DNA of 64,000 nucleotides, taken from contig JAOZHZ010000004.1 in NCBI GenBank assembly GCA_026014615.1, positions 310,001 to 374,000 of the forward strand, in the 5' to 3' direction. The notes under the pieces were generated by a model. It was not told the origin of the DNA. It did no database searches and saw nothing but the letters and a program-made list of their open reading frames with translations. Positions 38,715 through 50,128 of the stretch are shown in pieces. The translations under genes and the position numbers were made by a program. Source of the stretch: Candidatus Bathyarchaeota archaeon (GTDB lineage: Archaea > Thermoproteota > Bathyarchaeia > Bathyarchaeales > Bathycorpusculaceae). Within the stretch, counting starts at the first letter, position 1; each line of letters starts with the position of its first letter.

Positions 38715-39308
38715 TTGGAAAATCGTATTCGCGGTTGGCTTCCTAAAGAACCAGCAATGTCAAACCCTCAAAAGACCAGAATAGTTAACAAAAAGCTAAA
38801 ACTTGAGGCGGTGCCCACGCGGGTTTATGGAGTTTTTGCCTTCGGAACCCTCTTTTTGGGGCTGTTACTGCTAATTGCTCCATACTATGCCCTGCCAGAA
38901 TGGTACACTCCAAAGGTAAACCCTGCATGGGGATACACCTCGCCAAACACGTTGGAAGGCTGGGTTCTTCTAGTTACAAGTCTGGCTTTGATTGTGTCTT
39001 CTTTGGTGACGTTTGCGCTTTGGGGATTAAGGCTTAACGCGGAAGGTTCAAAGTGGCTCAGATACAGAGGCGGAGGATGGACGACGCCCAGAACCCAAAC
39101 CGACAAGGAAAGAAAAGCGTTCAAACTCAGCGCCATAGCAAACGGAGTCATGGTTGGCGTTTTCTCTGGCACACACGCGTTAACTAATCCAGCCTCATGG
39201 AGCACCCAGCTTACCGTAACGTCGTGGTTTCTGTTCACGATAGCCCTGATAGCAGTTAACCTGCTGCTTTACAGTTACGGCAAGAAGCAACCGCCTTCTA
39301 AAAACTAA
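38715..39308 (+). CDS. RGWLPKE-motif membrane protein 9
   Basis: LENRIRGWLPKEPAMSNPQ; TTG start in the track, frame remains open upstream (KKPHEKGEIKKYLENRIRGW). Confidence 0.7.
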   Translation: MENRIRGWLPKEPAMSNPQKTRIVNKKLKLEAVPTRVYGVFAFGTLFLGLLLLIAPYYALPEWYTPKVNPAWGYTSPNTLEGWVLLVTSLALIVSSLVTFALWGLRLNAEGSKWLRYRGGGWTTPRTQTDKERKAFKLSAIANGVMVGVFSGTHALTNPASWSTQLTVTSWFLFTIALIAVNLLLYSYGKKQPPSKN

Positions 39309-39380
39309 AAAGTTTGCTCAGAAAAAATTTTTGCTAAAAGCCAGTACCCAAAATCTTAAATCAATTCTGAAACAATACTG

Positions 39381-42125
39381 GTGAACCACGAGAACGAAAA
39401 GGAAATCAAACTTAGGAGAAATATGAATATGAAAAATCAGAGCAAAGTTTTTACAGCAATTCTGACTCTGCTGCTATGCACTTCCGCAGTCGCAGGCGTG
39501 TCTATTGCTAGCGCCCACGACCCACCGTGGACGATACCAACATGGACCTATGCTACCGTTACCGCTGACACCGTAGGCGTAAACCAAGACTTAGGCGTAG
39601 TTTTCTGGGCAAACGCTGTTCCACCAACTGCTATGGGCTCAGACGGGGACAGATGGACATTCAACATCGAAGTCACCAAACCCGACGGATCCACAGAAAC
39701 CATCGGACCAATAACATCTGACCCCGTAGGCGGCGGATACATAACATACGTACCAGACCAAGTAGGCGAACACACCCTAGTCGCGAAATTTGTAGAACAT
39801 GAAATAACTGGGCTACCAGTCCCACCAGCAGGCTACTTCATGGGCGGAGAAGCATACATCGGCGACACATACACGGCAAGCGAAAGCAAACCAGTACAAT
39901 TCACAGTACAGGCAGACACAGTCGAATCATGGCAAGAACCCCCACTTCCAACCGAATACTGGACAAGACCCATCAACAGCGCCAACCGTAACTGGTACGT
40001 CCTCGCAGGAAACTGGCTCAGCGGAGCAGCACAAAATGTTGGTCCAACAACTGGTTTCGGCTACGGACCAGCCCCCGAAAGCGCTCACGTCATGTGGGCA
40101 CGTGAAATATGGAACGGAGGCATCATGGACGAAAGGTTCGGACCAACAGGATACCAAACCTACCACTACGAAGGACTTCACTTCATTCCACCAATAGTGC
40201 TCAACGGAAAACTCTACTACAACGTTGAAAACTTACCAAAGGAAGGCTGGTACTGCGTTGACTTGTACACAGGCGAAACAGAATACTTCCACAACACCAC
40301 AGGACCAGTAACAGATGCCGGAGGCAACTTCGACTATTCAGGACGCATCGCAGGCGAACAACTTTCCTTCGGCCAAATATACAACTACGAATCACCCAAC
40401 CAGCACGGAGGCATGGCTTACCTATGGAGCCAAAGCGCACCCACACCAAACACCTGGATGATGTTTGACGCCTACTCAGGCAGCTACATTTGCAGCATCA
40501 ACAACGTACCCGCAGGAGTCGGCTACTTTGGACCCGCAGACTGGGGCACCAGAGTATACGGTAAAGATGGAAGCATTTTACTGTACAACATCGTGGGAAC
40601 AACCGACCCAACAAATCCGTTTGCACCCGCAACAGAACCATTCTACCTGCAATGCTGGAACACAAGCCGAGCTATATGGTATGAACCTGTTTTCACAAGC
40701 AACAACTACTGGATGTGGCGACCCACCCTGAACATGACCTTTGACGGAAACAACGGCTACTCCCTAAACGTCACTGTACCCGCAGTTCAGGGCAGCGTCT
40801 TTGCGGTTCGTGAAGACCAATACATAATCGGCGGAACCTCAGGCAAGAACAACGGCACTTTTGTACAGCAAGGTCACATATGGGCATTAAGCCTTAAACC
40901 AGGCGAAGAAGGAACCCTCCTTTGGAATGTCACCTACACACCGCCAGAAACAGAAGCACCCGACATCATATCAGGCCTCTTTGGGTCACCGATGCAGGGA
41001 CCCACAGTTGACCCAGAAGACGGCGTCTTCTTCTTCAAAGAAACTGTATCGCTGAAACGCTGGGGTTTTGACCTTGAAACAGGAGAGCAACTTTGGGAAA
41101 GCGAACCTGAAGCAGCAGGCAACTACTACGGCATGACTGAAAACATCTACGAAGGCAAACTCTTGACAACTGGCTACGGCGGCGAACTGCTCGCATACGA
41201 CGTAAGAACAGGAGATGCCGTGTGGAAGTATACGGCTTCAAACATCGGCTTTGAATCACCTTACGGCAACTACCCCTTAGGCATAGGTGCAATAGCAGAC
41301 GGAAAAATCTACTTAGGTTCAGGCGAACACTCCCCCACCCAGCCGCTCTGGCGTGGCTCACACCTAATCTGCATTAACGCATCCAACGGAGCAGAACTCT
41401 GGAAGTACCAGCAACTTGGTGTCTCGATGCCTTCAGGAAACGGCGGAGACAACTTCGCAGTCGCAGACGGCTACCTACTAGCCCTGAACGCCTACGACAA
41501 CAAAATCTACTGCTTTGGCAAAGGACCAAGCGAAACCACCGTGACCGCTTCACCAGTGATAGGCAGCGACAAAGAAGTGCTGATTCAAGGCACAGTCACT
41601 GACCAATCAGCAGGCGCAAAAGGTAGACCAGCGATATCTGACGTGGACCAACAAGCGTGGATGGAGTACGTTTACCAGCAGCAAATTAAACCAACCGACG
41701 CAGCGGGCGTTCCAGTGCACATCACGGCAATTGACCCGAACGGTAACTTCCAAGACATCGGCACAGCAACTAGCGACATATTAGGAAACTATGTAATTCA
41801 CTGGGTTCCACCAGTTCCAGGACTATACACAGTGACAGCCGAATTTGAAGGAAGCAACTCGTACTACGCCAGCGAAGCAGGAATCTCCTTCTACGTTGCA
41901 GAACCAACCGCTGCCGCAGTTACACCAGCCACAACTCCAGCGCATACTGTAGCCCCCACGGCATCTGCTCCTGCTTCAGTGCAGTCAATTTCACCCCTAC
42001 CCAGCGAGGCTCCACAACCCTCCACCACCGCAGGCACACCCACATGGACCTACATAGCAATCGCAGCAGCAATCATAACCATCATAGCAGCCGCAACAAC
42101 ACTACTACTAAGAAAACGAAAGTAA
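39381..42125 (+). CDS. Secreted, membrane-anchored PQQ/beta-propeller-like repeat protein with Ig-like domain
   Basis: Signal peptide; SLKRWGFDLETGEQLWESEPEAAG, ICINASNGAELWKYQQ propeller-like repeats; C-terminal TWTYIAIAAAIITIIAAATTLLLRKRK anchor. Confidence 0.75.
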   Translation: MNHENEKEIKLRRNMNMKNQSKVFTAILTLLLCTSAVAGVSIASAHDPPWTIPTWTYATVTADTVGVNQDLGVVFWANAVPPTAMGSDGDRWTFNIEVTKPDGSTETIGPITSDPVGGGYITYVPDQVGEHTLVAKFVEHEITGLPVPPAGYFMGGEAYIGDTYTASESKPVQFTVQADTVESWQEPPLPTEYWTRPINSANRNWYVLAGNWLSGAAQNVGPTTGFGYGPAPESAHVMWAREIWNGGIMDERFGPTGYQTYHYEGLHFIPPIVLNGKLYYNVENLPKEGWYCVDLYTGETEYFHNTTGPVTDAGGNFDYSGRIAGEQLSFGQIYNYESPNQHGGMAYLWSQSAPTPNTWMMFDAYSGSYICSINNVPAGVGYFGPADWGTRVYGKDGSILLYNIVGTTDPTNPFAPATEPFYLQCWNTSRAIWYEPVFTSNNYWMWRPTLNMTFDGNNGYSLNVTVPAVQGSVFAVREDQYIIGGTSGKNNGTFVQQGHIWALSLKPGEEGTLLWNVTYTPPETEAPDIISGLFGSPMQGPTVDPEDGVFFFKETVSLKRWGFDLETGEQLWESEPEAAGNYYGMTENIYEGKLLTTGYGGELLAYDVRTGDAVWKYTASNIGFESPYGNYPLGIGAIADGKIYLGSGEHSPTQPLWRGSHLICINASNGAELWKYQQLGVSMPSGNGGDNFAVADGYLLALNAYDNKIYCFGKGPSETTVTASPVIGSDKEVLIQGTVTDQSAGAKGRPAISDVDQQAWMEYVYQQQIKPTDAAGVPVHITAIDPNGNFQDIGTATSDILGNYVIHWVPPVPGLYTVTAEFEGSNSYYASEAGISFYVAEPTAAAVTPATTPAHTVAPTASAPASVQSISPLPSEAPQPSTTAGTPTWTYIAIAAAIITIIAAATTLLLRKRK

Positions 42126-42337
42126 ACACCAAAAACCACCCTTCCTTTCTTTTTGTTCGTGAATTTTAGCAGAATAAACGGAAAAAAGCATCAAAAAAGA
42201 TTTGTTAGCATTCCCCGTAGAAGAACAGTAAAAGTGATTTAGTAAATCCAATTCGTCGTATTCTGAACTAAAAGGAGGTATAAAAAATAAAGGGCAGGTT
42301 TGTTGGTTCTGCCTGCTTGGTGGTCGTTTGCTGAGGT

Positions 42338-43261
42338 TTAAGCTACGACTTTTTCCCAGCCCTGAACCAGGTCTAGGTACTCTTGGACGCGTTGCCCGCC
42401 GTAACTTCTGAGGCGTTCGCGAAGATCCACCTGTGCAATGGCTGCCTTCTGGAAGTTCTGCATCTGTGAGGCTTTTTCCGTTAAGTAGAGTAGGTTGTCT
42501 ACGCCAGCGCGTGTCATACGAGTGGAAACGGTCAGCAGTTCGCTTGGGGTGGCTACTTCTCTTGGGTCGTCGCCTGGACCGAAAACGTACAGTGAAATGT
42601 TAAGTGGCACTTCTCTGAACAGTTTCTTGAAGGCGCGGGTAAGCATTTCCCAGTACCATGGGGTAGCATAGTTTTTGCTGAACATGACCACAAGGAACTC
42701 GTCGGTTAGTGGGGCGAGGTCATCGAAGTGGATGCCGAAGCGTTCGTAGCTTGTGACGGGGTCTGGAAGAACACCGATAACGAACTTCTTCTTTGCACGG
42801 TCACGTACTCGTTCGCTAACTTGCGCCATGTAATCGGTGACTTCTTTGCGTCTCCATTCAAGCCAGCTTAAGCCGCTTTTCTTCCATTTTTCGTTGCATC
42901 GGGGGCAAGTGCAGTGTCCGTGCTCTGCAAAGTGAATACTGTTTAGCCAGACTCCTGGGCTGTGCCTTGCTACGTCTTCGATGTAGTCTAGTTGTTCTTC
43001 TCTGTGTTCGGGCTGTGTGTGGCAGAGGATGTCCCAGCGGACGTTGAAGTTGTTGTTGGTTCTCCATGCTGGACCTAGCGGTGATTGGCTAATCCAGTCG
43101 GGGTGGTTGCGTGCGGTGACGTTGTCTCCGAAGATGGCGATGTTGCTGTACATGTCTTCCATGGGTGGCATGCGTCTGCCCACTTCGGGTTTAACGCGGA
43201 ATAGGTGAAAGTCAAAACCTTCAGCTTTCTCAGGTAGGAACACGTATGTGCCTAATTTCAT
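42338..43261 (-). CDS. Hypothetical protein, putative TIM-barrel glycoside-hydrolase-like fold
   Basis: MKLGTYVFLPEKAEGFDF...WLNSIHFAEHGHCTCPRCNEKWKKSG; CxCxxC motif. Start revised to ATG 43261. Confidence 0.5.
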   Translation of the reverse strand: MKLGTYVFLPEKAEGFDFHLFRVKPEVGRRMPPMEDMYSNIAIFGDNVTARNHPDWISQSPLGPAWRTNNNFNVRWDILCHTQPEHREEQLDYIEDVARHSPGVWLNSIHFAEHGHCTCPRCNEKWKKSGLSWLEWRRKEVTDYMAQVSERVRDRAKKKFVIGVLPDPVTSYERFGIHFDDLAPLTDEFLVVMFSKNYATPWYWEMLTRAFKKLFREVPLNISLYVFGPGDDPREVATPSELLTVSTRMTRAGVDNLLYLTEKASQMQNFQKAAIAQVDLRERLRSYGGQRVQEYLDLVQGWEKVVA

Positions 43262-43547
43262 CTTATTGCACCTTTTGTTGACATGCAAAAACGTTAGGCG
43301 CAATAATAAAGTTTTGCGTAAAAACGTGTGCCGCGAAAAAGAACCACTTTTTCTGTTCGAACGTTTCCATAATATTCTTTCATAACAAAATTTCACGCCG
43401 AAGTGAAGCAGGAAATTTTCATACTTTTGCCTAAGTCGACTGCCCTTCTAACTCTAGATTTAGAAATATTCCAAGGGAACTTTAAGCAAAACTCTAAAGC
43501 TGACCATACAATAACAAACTCTAACAAACTAATACAGGTACACCCAA

Positions 43548-46157
43548 ATGAGCCAAAGCCCCACCCAAAAGCCCACGGCTTCTACCACAAACCCAGACAC
43601 GGGTCTAACCGTCAAAGAAGCCCAAGCGCGCCAAACAAAATACGGGGCGAACAAGCTGGTGGAGGAGCAGAAGATTCAGTTCTTGACTATTCTGCGGGAA
43701 GAAATCACGGAACCAATGATTCTGCTGCTCATCGCCATCGGCGTGCTTTACGGAGTCATCAATCAAGGTAACGTAACGGATTCGTTAACTATCCTCGTCA
43801 TAGTGGTTGTTTTGGTTCTTGTTGAAGTGCGGAACGAATACCGTGCCAAAAAATCCATATCAGCCCTCAAAAAATTGGCGTCACCCACAACCAAGGTTCT
43901 TAGAGACGGAAAAACCGTTGAAGTGCCAACCGAGGAGGTAGTCGTAGGCGACATTCTGCTGCTTGGGCAGGGTGACCTTGTACCAGCGGACGCTCAACTT
44001 ATAGAGGCGGTCGGACTGGAAATGGACGAGTCTACCTTAACGGGCGAATCGTTCCCCGCAGCTAAAGATTCCACCATCATAATTCTGGACCACACACCAT
44101 TAATCGGCAAGCAGAACAGGGTGTATGCAGGAACAGTTGTCACCAAGGGACACGCAAAAGCCGAAACCACAGCCATAGGAACCGCCACCGAGTTGGGCAG
44201 AGTTGCAGATATAACAAAGACGGCGAAAGAGCCCAAAACGCCCATGCAGTTAAGCATGAAGCAGCTTGCCAAGACGCTGGTTTGGATTGCCCTGTTCTTC
44301 AGCATCCTCATCCCAGTTCTAAGTTACCTGCGAGGTTTACCAGCAGCCGAAGCCGTCCTGTACGGGTTGTCTTTGTCTTTTGCCACCATTCCAGAAGAAT
44401 TACCCATAATCATCACCATGGTCTTGGGCGTGGGTGCCTACTCGCTGAGCCGAAAAAAAGCCATCGTCAAACGTCTGCGTGCGGCTGAAACTCTTGGAAG
44501 CACCACCGTCATAGCCACAGACAAGACAGGAACGATAACGGAAAACCGCATGCGGGTTGAAGCCCTCTTCTATACTACCAGAATAACGCAAAGAGGGGAC
44601 TTTGGGCAAAACCAGAAAGAAGCCCTAAAAACAGCGCTGCTTGCCACAGACGCCATAAAAGACGTAACCAGCAGCACTTCGTTAAGTAATCCGATGTCGC
44701 AGGCACTCTTGGAGGCAAACATAGAATTTGGCGCTGACTTAAAAGCACTGCAGGAAACTTGGGTGCTCAAAGAAGAGCGTGAATTTGACAACCAACGCAA
44801 ACTCGCCTCGTACGTCTACCAACTGGACAACGGATTCATCATGCTAAGCAGCGGAGCCCCCGAATATGTCCTTGCCAAATCCACTATGCTACTGTTTGAG
44901 GGACAGGAAACAAGAATTACCGACGACATGCGAAGACAACTTGCCGAGGCGTTTTCGGACATGGCAAAGTCGGGGCAACGGCTATTGGCTTTCAGTTACC
45001 GAAGAATAAGCCTTGCTCAAAGGCAGGAAAAGCAGGACTTAGAACAGAACCTTGTTTTCGTGGGCGTCATAGGCTTTCTGGATCCGCCCAGAAAAGAAGT
45101 TAAAGAAGCTATTCGCCAGTGCCAACAGGCAGGCATAAAAGTTGTCATGGTAACAGGCGACCACCCCGACACCGCCAGCGCCATCGCTGCACAGGTAGGC
45201 ATAGAAAACGGCAAGGTGCTAAAGGGAACCGAAATCGCAGAAATGACCGACGAAGAACTTCAGAACGCGTTGCGGAGCACGTTTGTTTTCGCGCGGACTT
45301 CACCTGAAGATAAACTGCGGCTGGTGCGTTTGCTGCATCAGAACGGCGAAATTGTGGCAGTCACGGGTGATGGGGTCAATGATGCTCCAGCACTCAAAGA
45401 GGCGCACATAGGTATAGCTATGGGTATTCGTGGAACTGACGTAGCCAAAGAGGCGGCGGACATGGTTTTGGCAGACGACAACTTCGCAACCATAACCACT
45501 GCGGTGAGGGGGGGCAGAAAAATTTTTGCTAACCTCAAAAAAGGCGTACGATACTATTTAGCCTGCAAAATCGCCCTCGTAGCCAGCTTCCTTTTACCCG
45601 TTGCGTTGGGAGTACCTTTGCCGTTTGCGCCCATCCAAATAATCGTGCTGGAACTGTTCATGGACCTTGCAGCGTCAGCGACGTTTGTGGCTGAACCGCA
45701 AGAAACAGGCGTCATGAAAAAGCCCCCGTTGAGCCCCACAGAGAAATTCATGAACCGCCCCATGCTAACAGCCATGGCTTTGGGAGCGTTAAGCCTATTC
45801 GCAGCGGTCTCCACCAGCTACCTCTACTCATGGTACACAACGGGGGACCTTGCGTTCGCGCAGACGATGGCTTTCGCAACATGGATGGTTGGACATGTAT
45901 TTCTTGCTCTGAATTTCCGCTCTGAAAAAGAACCACTTACAAAGCTTGGCTTGTTCTCGAACAAGTTCATGCTGTTATGGGCGCTTGTGGTTGCCGTGAC
46001 GTTGGTTGTGGGGACCAATTTGCCGTCTGTGCATGCGGCGTTGAAGATTACCAGCCTTGGCTTGGCGGACTGGGCAGTGGTGATTGCTGTGGCTTTTGCG
46101 ACAACGTTTTGGATAGAGTCTAAAAAATTGTTGACCAGCAAAAACAAAAAATGTTAA
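43548..46157 (+). CDS. Cation-transporting P-type ATPase
   Basis: TLTGESFPA, IATDKTGTITENRM, VTGDGVNDAPALKEAHIGIAMG; PEELP in TM4. Confidence 0.93.
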   Translation: MSQSPTQKPTASTTNPDTGLTVKEAQARQTKYGANKLVEEQKIQFLTILREEITEPMILLLIAIGVLYGVINQGNVTDSLTILVIVVVLVLVEVRNEYRAKKSISALKKLASPTTKVLRDGKTVEVPTEEVVVGDILLLGQGDLVPADAQLIEAVGLEMDESTLTGESFPAAKDSTIIILDHTPLIGKQNRVYAGTVVTKGHAKAETTAIGTATELGRVADITKTAKEPKTPMQLSMKQLAKTLVWIALFFSILIPVLSYLRGLPAAEAVLYGLSLSFATIPEELPIIITMVLGVGAYSLSRKKAIVKRLRAAETLGSTTVIATDKTGTITENRMRVEALFYTTRITQRGDFGQNQKEALKTALLATDAIKDVTSSTSLSNPMSQALLEANIEFGADLKALQETWVLKEEREFDNQRKLASYVYQLDNGFIMLSSGAPEYVLAKSTMLLFEGQETRITDDMRRQLAEAFSDMAKSGQRLLAFSYRRISLAQRQEKQDLEQNLVFVGVIGFLDPPRKEVKEAIRQCQQAGIKVVMVTGDHPDTASAIAAQVGIENGKVLKGTEIAEMTDEELQNALRSTFVFARTSPEDKLRLVRLLHQNGEIVAVTGDGVNDAPALKEAHIGIAMGIRGTDVAKEAADMVLADDNFATITTAVRGGRKIFANLKKGVRYYLACKIALVASFLLPVALGVPLPFAPIQIIVLELFMDLAASATFVAEPQETGVMKKPPLSPTEKFMNRPMLTAMALGALSLFAAVSTSYLYSWYTTGDLAFAQTMAFATWMVGHVFLALNFRSEKEPLTKLGLFSNKFMLLWALVVAVTLVVGTNLPSVHAALKITSLGLADWAVVIAVAFATTFWIESKKLLTSKNKKC

Positions 46158-46189
46158 AAAGGGAAGGTCACGGTGGATGAATAGAAACC

Positions 46190-49100
46190 TCATTTTTTGT
46201 CTGCCCCTTCCAGTATCCCTTCAACCGTTAGGTAGAGTTTTTGCAGCTTTTGTTTCATCTCTTCTGTTGCCTGCCACATGCCACGTTCTATGGCTTCCAG
46301 CAGACGCTCCACCATATTCTGCAGTGCATGGGGATTTACGTCTTTGAGCCACTGCTGTATCTCGGCGTCAAACACGTATTTTTCGGCGAGGTTCTCGTAC
46401 ATCCAGTCTTCAACGGCTTCAACGGTGGCGTCCCAGCCAAAAATGTAATCGGTTGCCCTTGACAGTTCAGCCGCGCCATGGTAGCCGTGACGCTTCAAAC
46501 CTTCAATGTATTTGGGGTTTAAAAGGCGACTCCGAAAAACATGGCAGGTTTCTTCAGCGGTGCTGCGAACCTTCACGCGGTCAGGGTCAGAACTGTCTCC
46601 GCAAAACGACGCCGGCGCCTTCCCACTCAACGTCTTAACCGCAGCAATCATGCCGCCATGGAAGTCGTACCAGTCATCACAGCAGAGTATGTCGCATTCA
46701 CGGGAATCGTCATTTTTTACCGTTAATTCGACCTGACTCAGCTGTAGTTTAAACTGCTCAGGTACCTCGCGCCCATACGTTTTGCGGCTGTAAGCATAAC
46801 AACCCCACGTAACATAAAGGGAGCCAAGGTCGGCTTGGTCTTCCCAGTTTTTAGAGTCAATTGCTTCACTAACACCTGCACCATAAGTTCCCGGTCGGTC
46901 ACCAAAAATCCTATAGCAGGCTTCTTCGCGAGCTTTTTCAGCATCAACCCCTTCAGCGACCCGTTTGCCAACTTCGGCTTGCACATGTTTTTTCAGATAG
47001 TTATCTTCGGGGCTCTCTTTAAGATCAGCCACTAATGCCACAGCTTCGTCGATAAGATGAACAATGTTAGGAAATGTGTCCCTGAAAAGACCGCTAATGC
47101 GAAGGGTCACGTCGATGCGGGGACGCTTCAACTCGTCAAGCGGAATAGCTTCAACACCCACAACACGTCCAGTAGAGGAGTCCCACACGGGTTTAACCCC
47201 CATTAAATACAAAATCTCCGCCACATCATCCCCTTTTGTCCGCATACAATCAGTAGCCCAAACCACAATTCCAATACTCTCAGGGTACTTGCCTTCTTGC
47301 TTCAAATACTGCTCCAGCAAAACGTCTCCTAACGCGACGCCAACCCGCCAAGCAGCAGCAGAAGGCACCGAACGCGGGTCCACCGAGTAAAAGTTGCGGC
47401 CAGTAGGCAATATGTCAGCCATACCCCGAGTGGGCGGACCTGAAGGCCCTGCTGGAACGTAGCTGCCGCCGCAGGAGGATAAGGTGTTGGTCAATTCGTC
47501 TGTGGTTGACTTTAAAGCTGGAACCAGAAAACTTGACACATAATTTAAGCACTGCCGAACATTGGGGTTACTAACGCCCAGAATATTCTGCATCAACGTG
47601 TCAACACATTCGGGGTTAAAGTCGGCGGCGTGAAACTGTTGCATTAACTCAAGTGCAACATCAGTCAGCTCGTTAATCACGCCGCCATTGGTTTGTCCAT
47701 CCGAACGTAGCTTTCCTCGATTCGCCAACAAATCATCATAATCGTAACCCTTCAAAACAGCCAGAGACTCACGCAAAGAAGGCACATCACCATTACTCAA
47801 CCTTGTCAAGGTAACCAAAAACTCGTCTAAACGCGAATCACTGGGTGGTTCACCGAACACATGTAAACCGTCACGAATTTGAGTATCAGAAAGTTCATTC
47901 AAATAACCATGTAGTCGCTCCAGAAAGGCGTCAAACCCAGCAAACGCGTCCTCCTCTGCGACGCCAAGGTCACGGTCAAGATTAGCCTGAACAACAGTTT
48001 CCCAGATTAATGTCTGTAGAACTTTGAGTTTTTTCGGGTCGGAACTTTTTGCACGGTAATATTCTTGCAGTTGAACTTCGATGCTGGCTAAATCCTCCTA
48101 CGTGTCTGCGTTTGTCATGACGGGGACTAGGTGGTCGATTATGCAACAGTAACTGCGTCTTTTTGCTTGAGTACCCTCACCGGGGTTGTTAATTATGTAG
48201 GGGTAAATGTTGGGTAAATCCGAAATCATAATATCTGGAAAACAAGATTCAGAGAGCCCAATCGATTTCCCAGGCAACCACTCCAAGGTTCCGTGCTTAC
48301 CAATATGCAAAATAACGTCAGCTTTGAAGACTTCTCGAATCCAACGATAATACGCGTAGTAATGGTGAGGCACCGATAGGTCAGGACTGTGATAAATGGC
48401 AGAGGGATTCTCCAAAAACCCGCGTGGAGGCTGCAAACCAACAAAAACATTGCCGTAAAGAACCCCACCAACAAGCAGGTTCCCATCATAACAGAAAAGT
48501 TTGCCTGGCGACACGCCCCAATCTTTGATCACCTTGGCAGATACTTCTTTGGGCAACTCCTTGAACCATTGGACATACCGCTTGCTGGGAGTTTTTGCGA
48601 ACGCTCGGTCAGCTAGCTCCTTTGAGCTTAACCATCGGCGGTCGTTAGTTAACCCGTTTAACACGGTTTCCATCAGGTCTTGGCTGGTTTCAGGCAGAGA
48701 ATCCACAGTGTAGCCCTGCGCTTCCAGACCCCACAAAATGTTCATTACCGAAGCAGAACTGTCAAGACCAAAAGCTTTGCCGACGGTGTCGTTTCGGGGT
48801 GGATAACTGTGGAAAATCACGGCCACTTTCTTTTTACTGTTTGGGATTCGCCGTAGTTTTCCCCAGTTTAGGCTTAAACGAACCAGTTTAGCAACTCTTT
48901 CAGAAATGGGTGTGTATTTAGTTACTTGCATGCCCGTTTCAGGGTTAACCTCGGAGCACTCTGTTGTTGCGATGGGCACGGAAATTAAGAAACCGTCAAA
49001 CTCGGGCAGAGCCACATGTAAAGGTATATCAACAATGCCAAGCCCTTGCTGGGAGTCAAGCCATTCCTCAAAAGAGTTAAACGTCAAAAGGGCTTTGATA

Positions 49101-49948
49101 ACAGGAATCCCTAGTTTGTTTAAAGCAGCCAAGTTCGCCAAGCTATTGGGAGAAGAAGCAAACCATGAGAAAGACAGCGTGCTTACCACAACATCAACCA
49201 GCGGTTTACCCTCTTTCATGAAATAATTTTCGAGCATCCAGTCGAAGCCGTGTATACCCAAAGAGCTATCTTTTTTGCCGCTGACAAAAACGGGCAGAAC
49301 ATTTGCGTCTTGTCGTTCAATTTCTCGAATTAAACTGTCAACAAACGCCGTGTTACTACCCTGCCAATACCCATGATGAAACCACACGCCCACCGTGAGT
49401 CGGTTGGGGTCAACTTTTTTTTCCAAATACTCTTCCAAAGTAGGAACGTAGTCAAAGTCGGGGTGATGGATACCTTCCCACTTTGCAGGTACAGGGGCAT
49501 CCACGTCATAAGCGGCGCCCACGAAACGGTTCGCTAAGTACAACAAAAGATTTTCAAAATTGGAGTTTCCACCGTGATTGAGGTAGACAAAAATTTTCTG
49601 GTAATCTTCGGGCTCCACTGTGGAGAGGTGGCGGTAAGTGGGGTTCTGCTCAAAAAAAGACCCCGCAATAAAAACGGGAACCCCCGCCTTCTTCAACGAA
49701 GACACAAGCACATCAAACTTGGGCGGCTCCCCCATCAGATGCACAATGGCTACGTGTGCAGTCTGGGCAAACTTGAGAAACTCGTCAAACCCAGCGTGCG
49801 CAGCGGCGGTTTTCCCGAAATCAGCATCGTACCAGAAGCGGGCAGCGACAACCTCGCCGAAACGTTTGTTCACTGACTTAAGGGCAGAAAGAAACGGCAA
49901 AGTATCTACCTGAGTTGTGGAGGTAAAAGCGATTTTGACCTGTTTCAT
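46190..49948 (-). pseudogene. CobN/magnesium-chelatase H-like protein interrupted by one in-frame TAG (48098-48100)
   Basis: Track ORFs 48098..49948 and 46190..47902 are in one frame. Linking sequence reads NADT*EDLASIEVQLQEYYRAKSSDPKKLKVLQTLIWETVVQANLDRDLGVAEEDAFAGFDAFLERLHGYLNELSDTQIRDGLHVFG. Confidence 0.88.
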
Positions 49949-50128
49949 GAAATTCTACACTTCATGTCCATTATAAGTGTTAGAAAAATTAAGCTTAATC
50001 TTCTTTGAGTCAGCCAAGTTGACCCTGAACCAGAACGTTAAAGGAAAAATCTACAAAAAAAGAAAAGGGAGCGAGAACAGCTCGCTTCATGCATGTTTCA
50101 GAGTGATTCCAGCGGTTCAAGCACATCA

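Noticed and set aside
30333-49948. Genome-wide reassignment of UAG to an amino acid
   Set aside because: Many conserved genes here end at TAG at the expected C-terminus (for example rps11 after RRGRRV) and aRF1 motifs are canonical; only occasional readthrough remains plausible.
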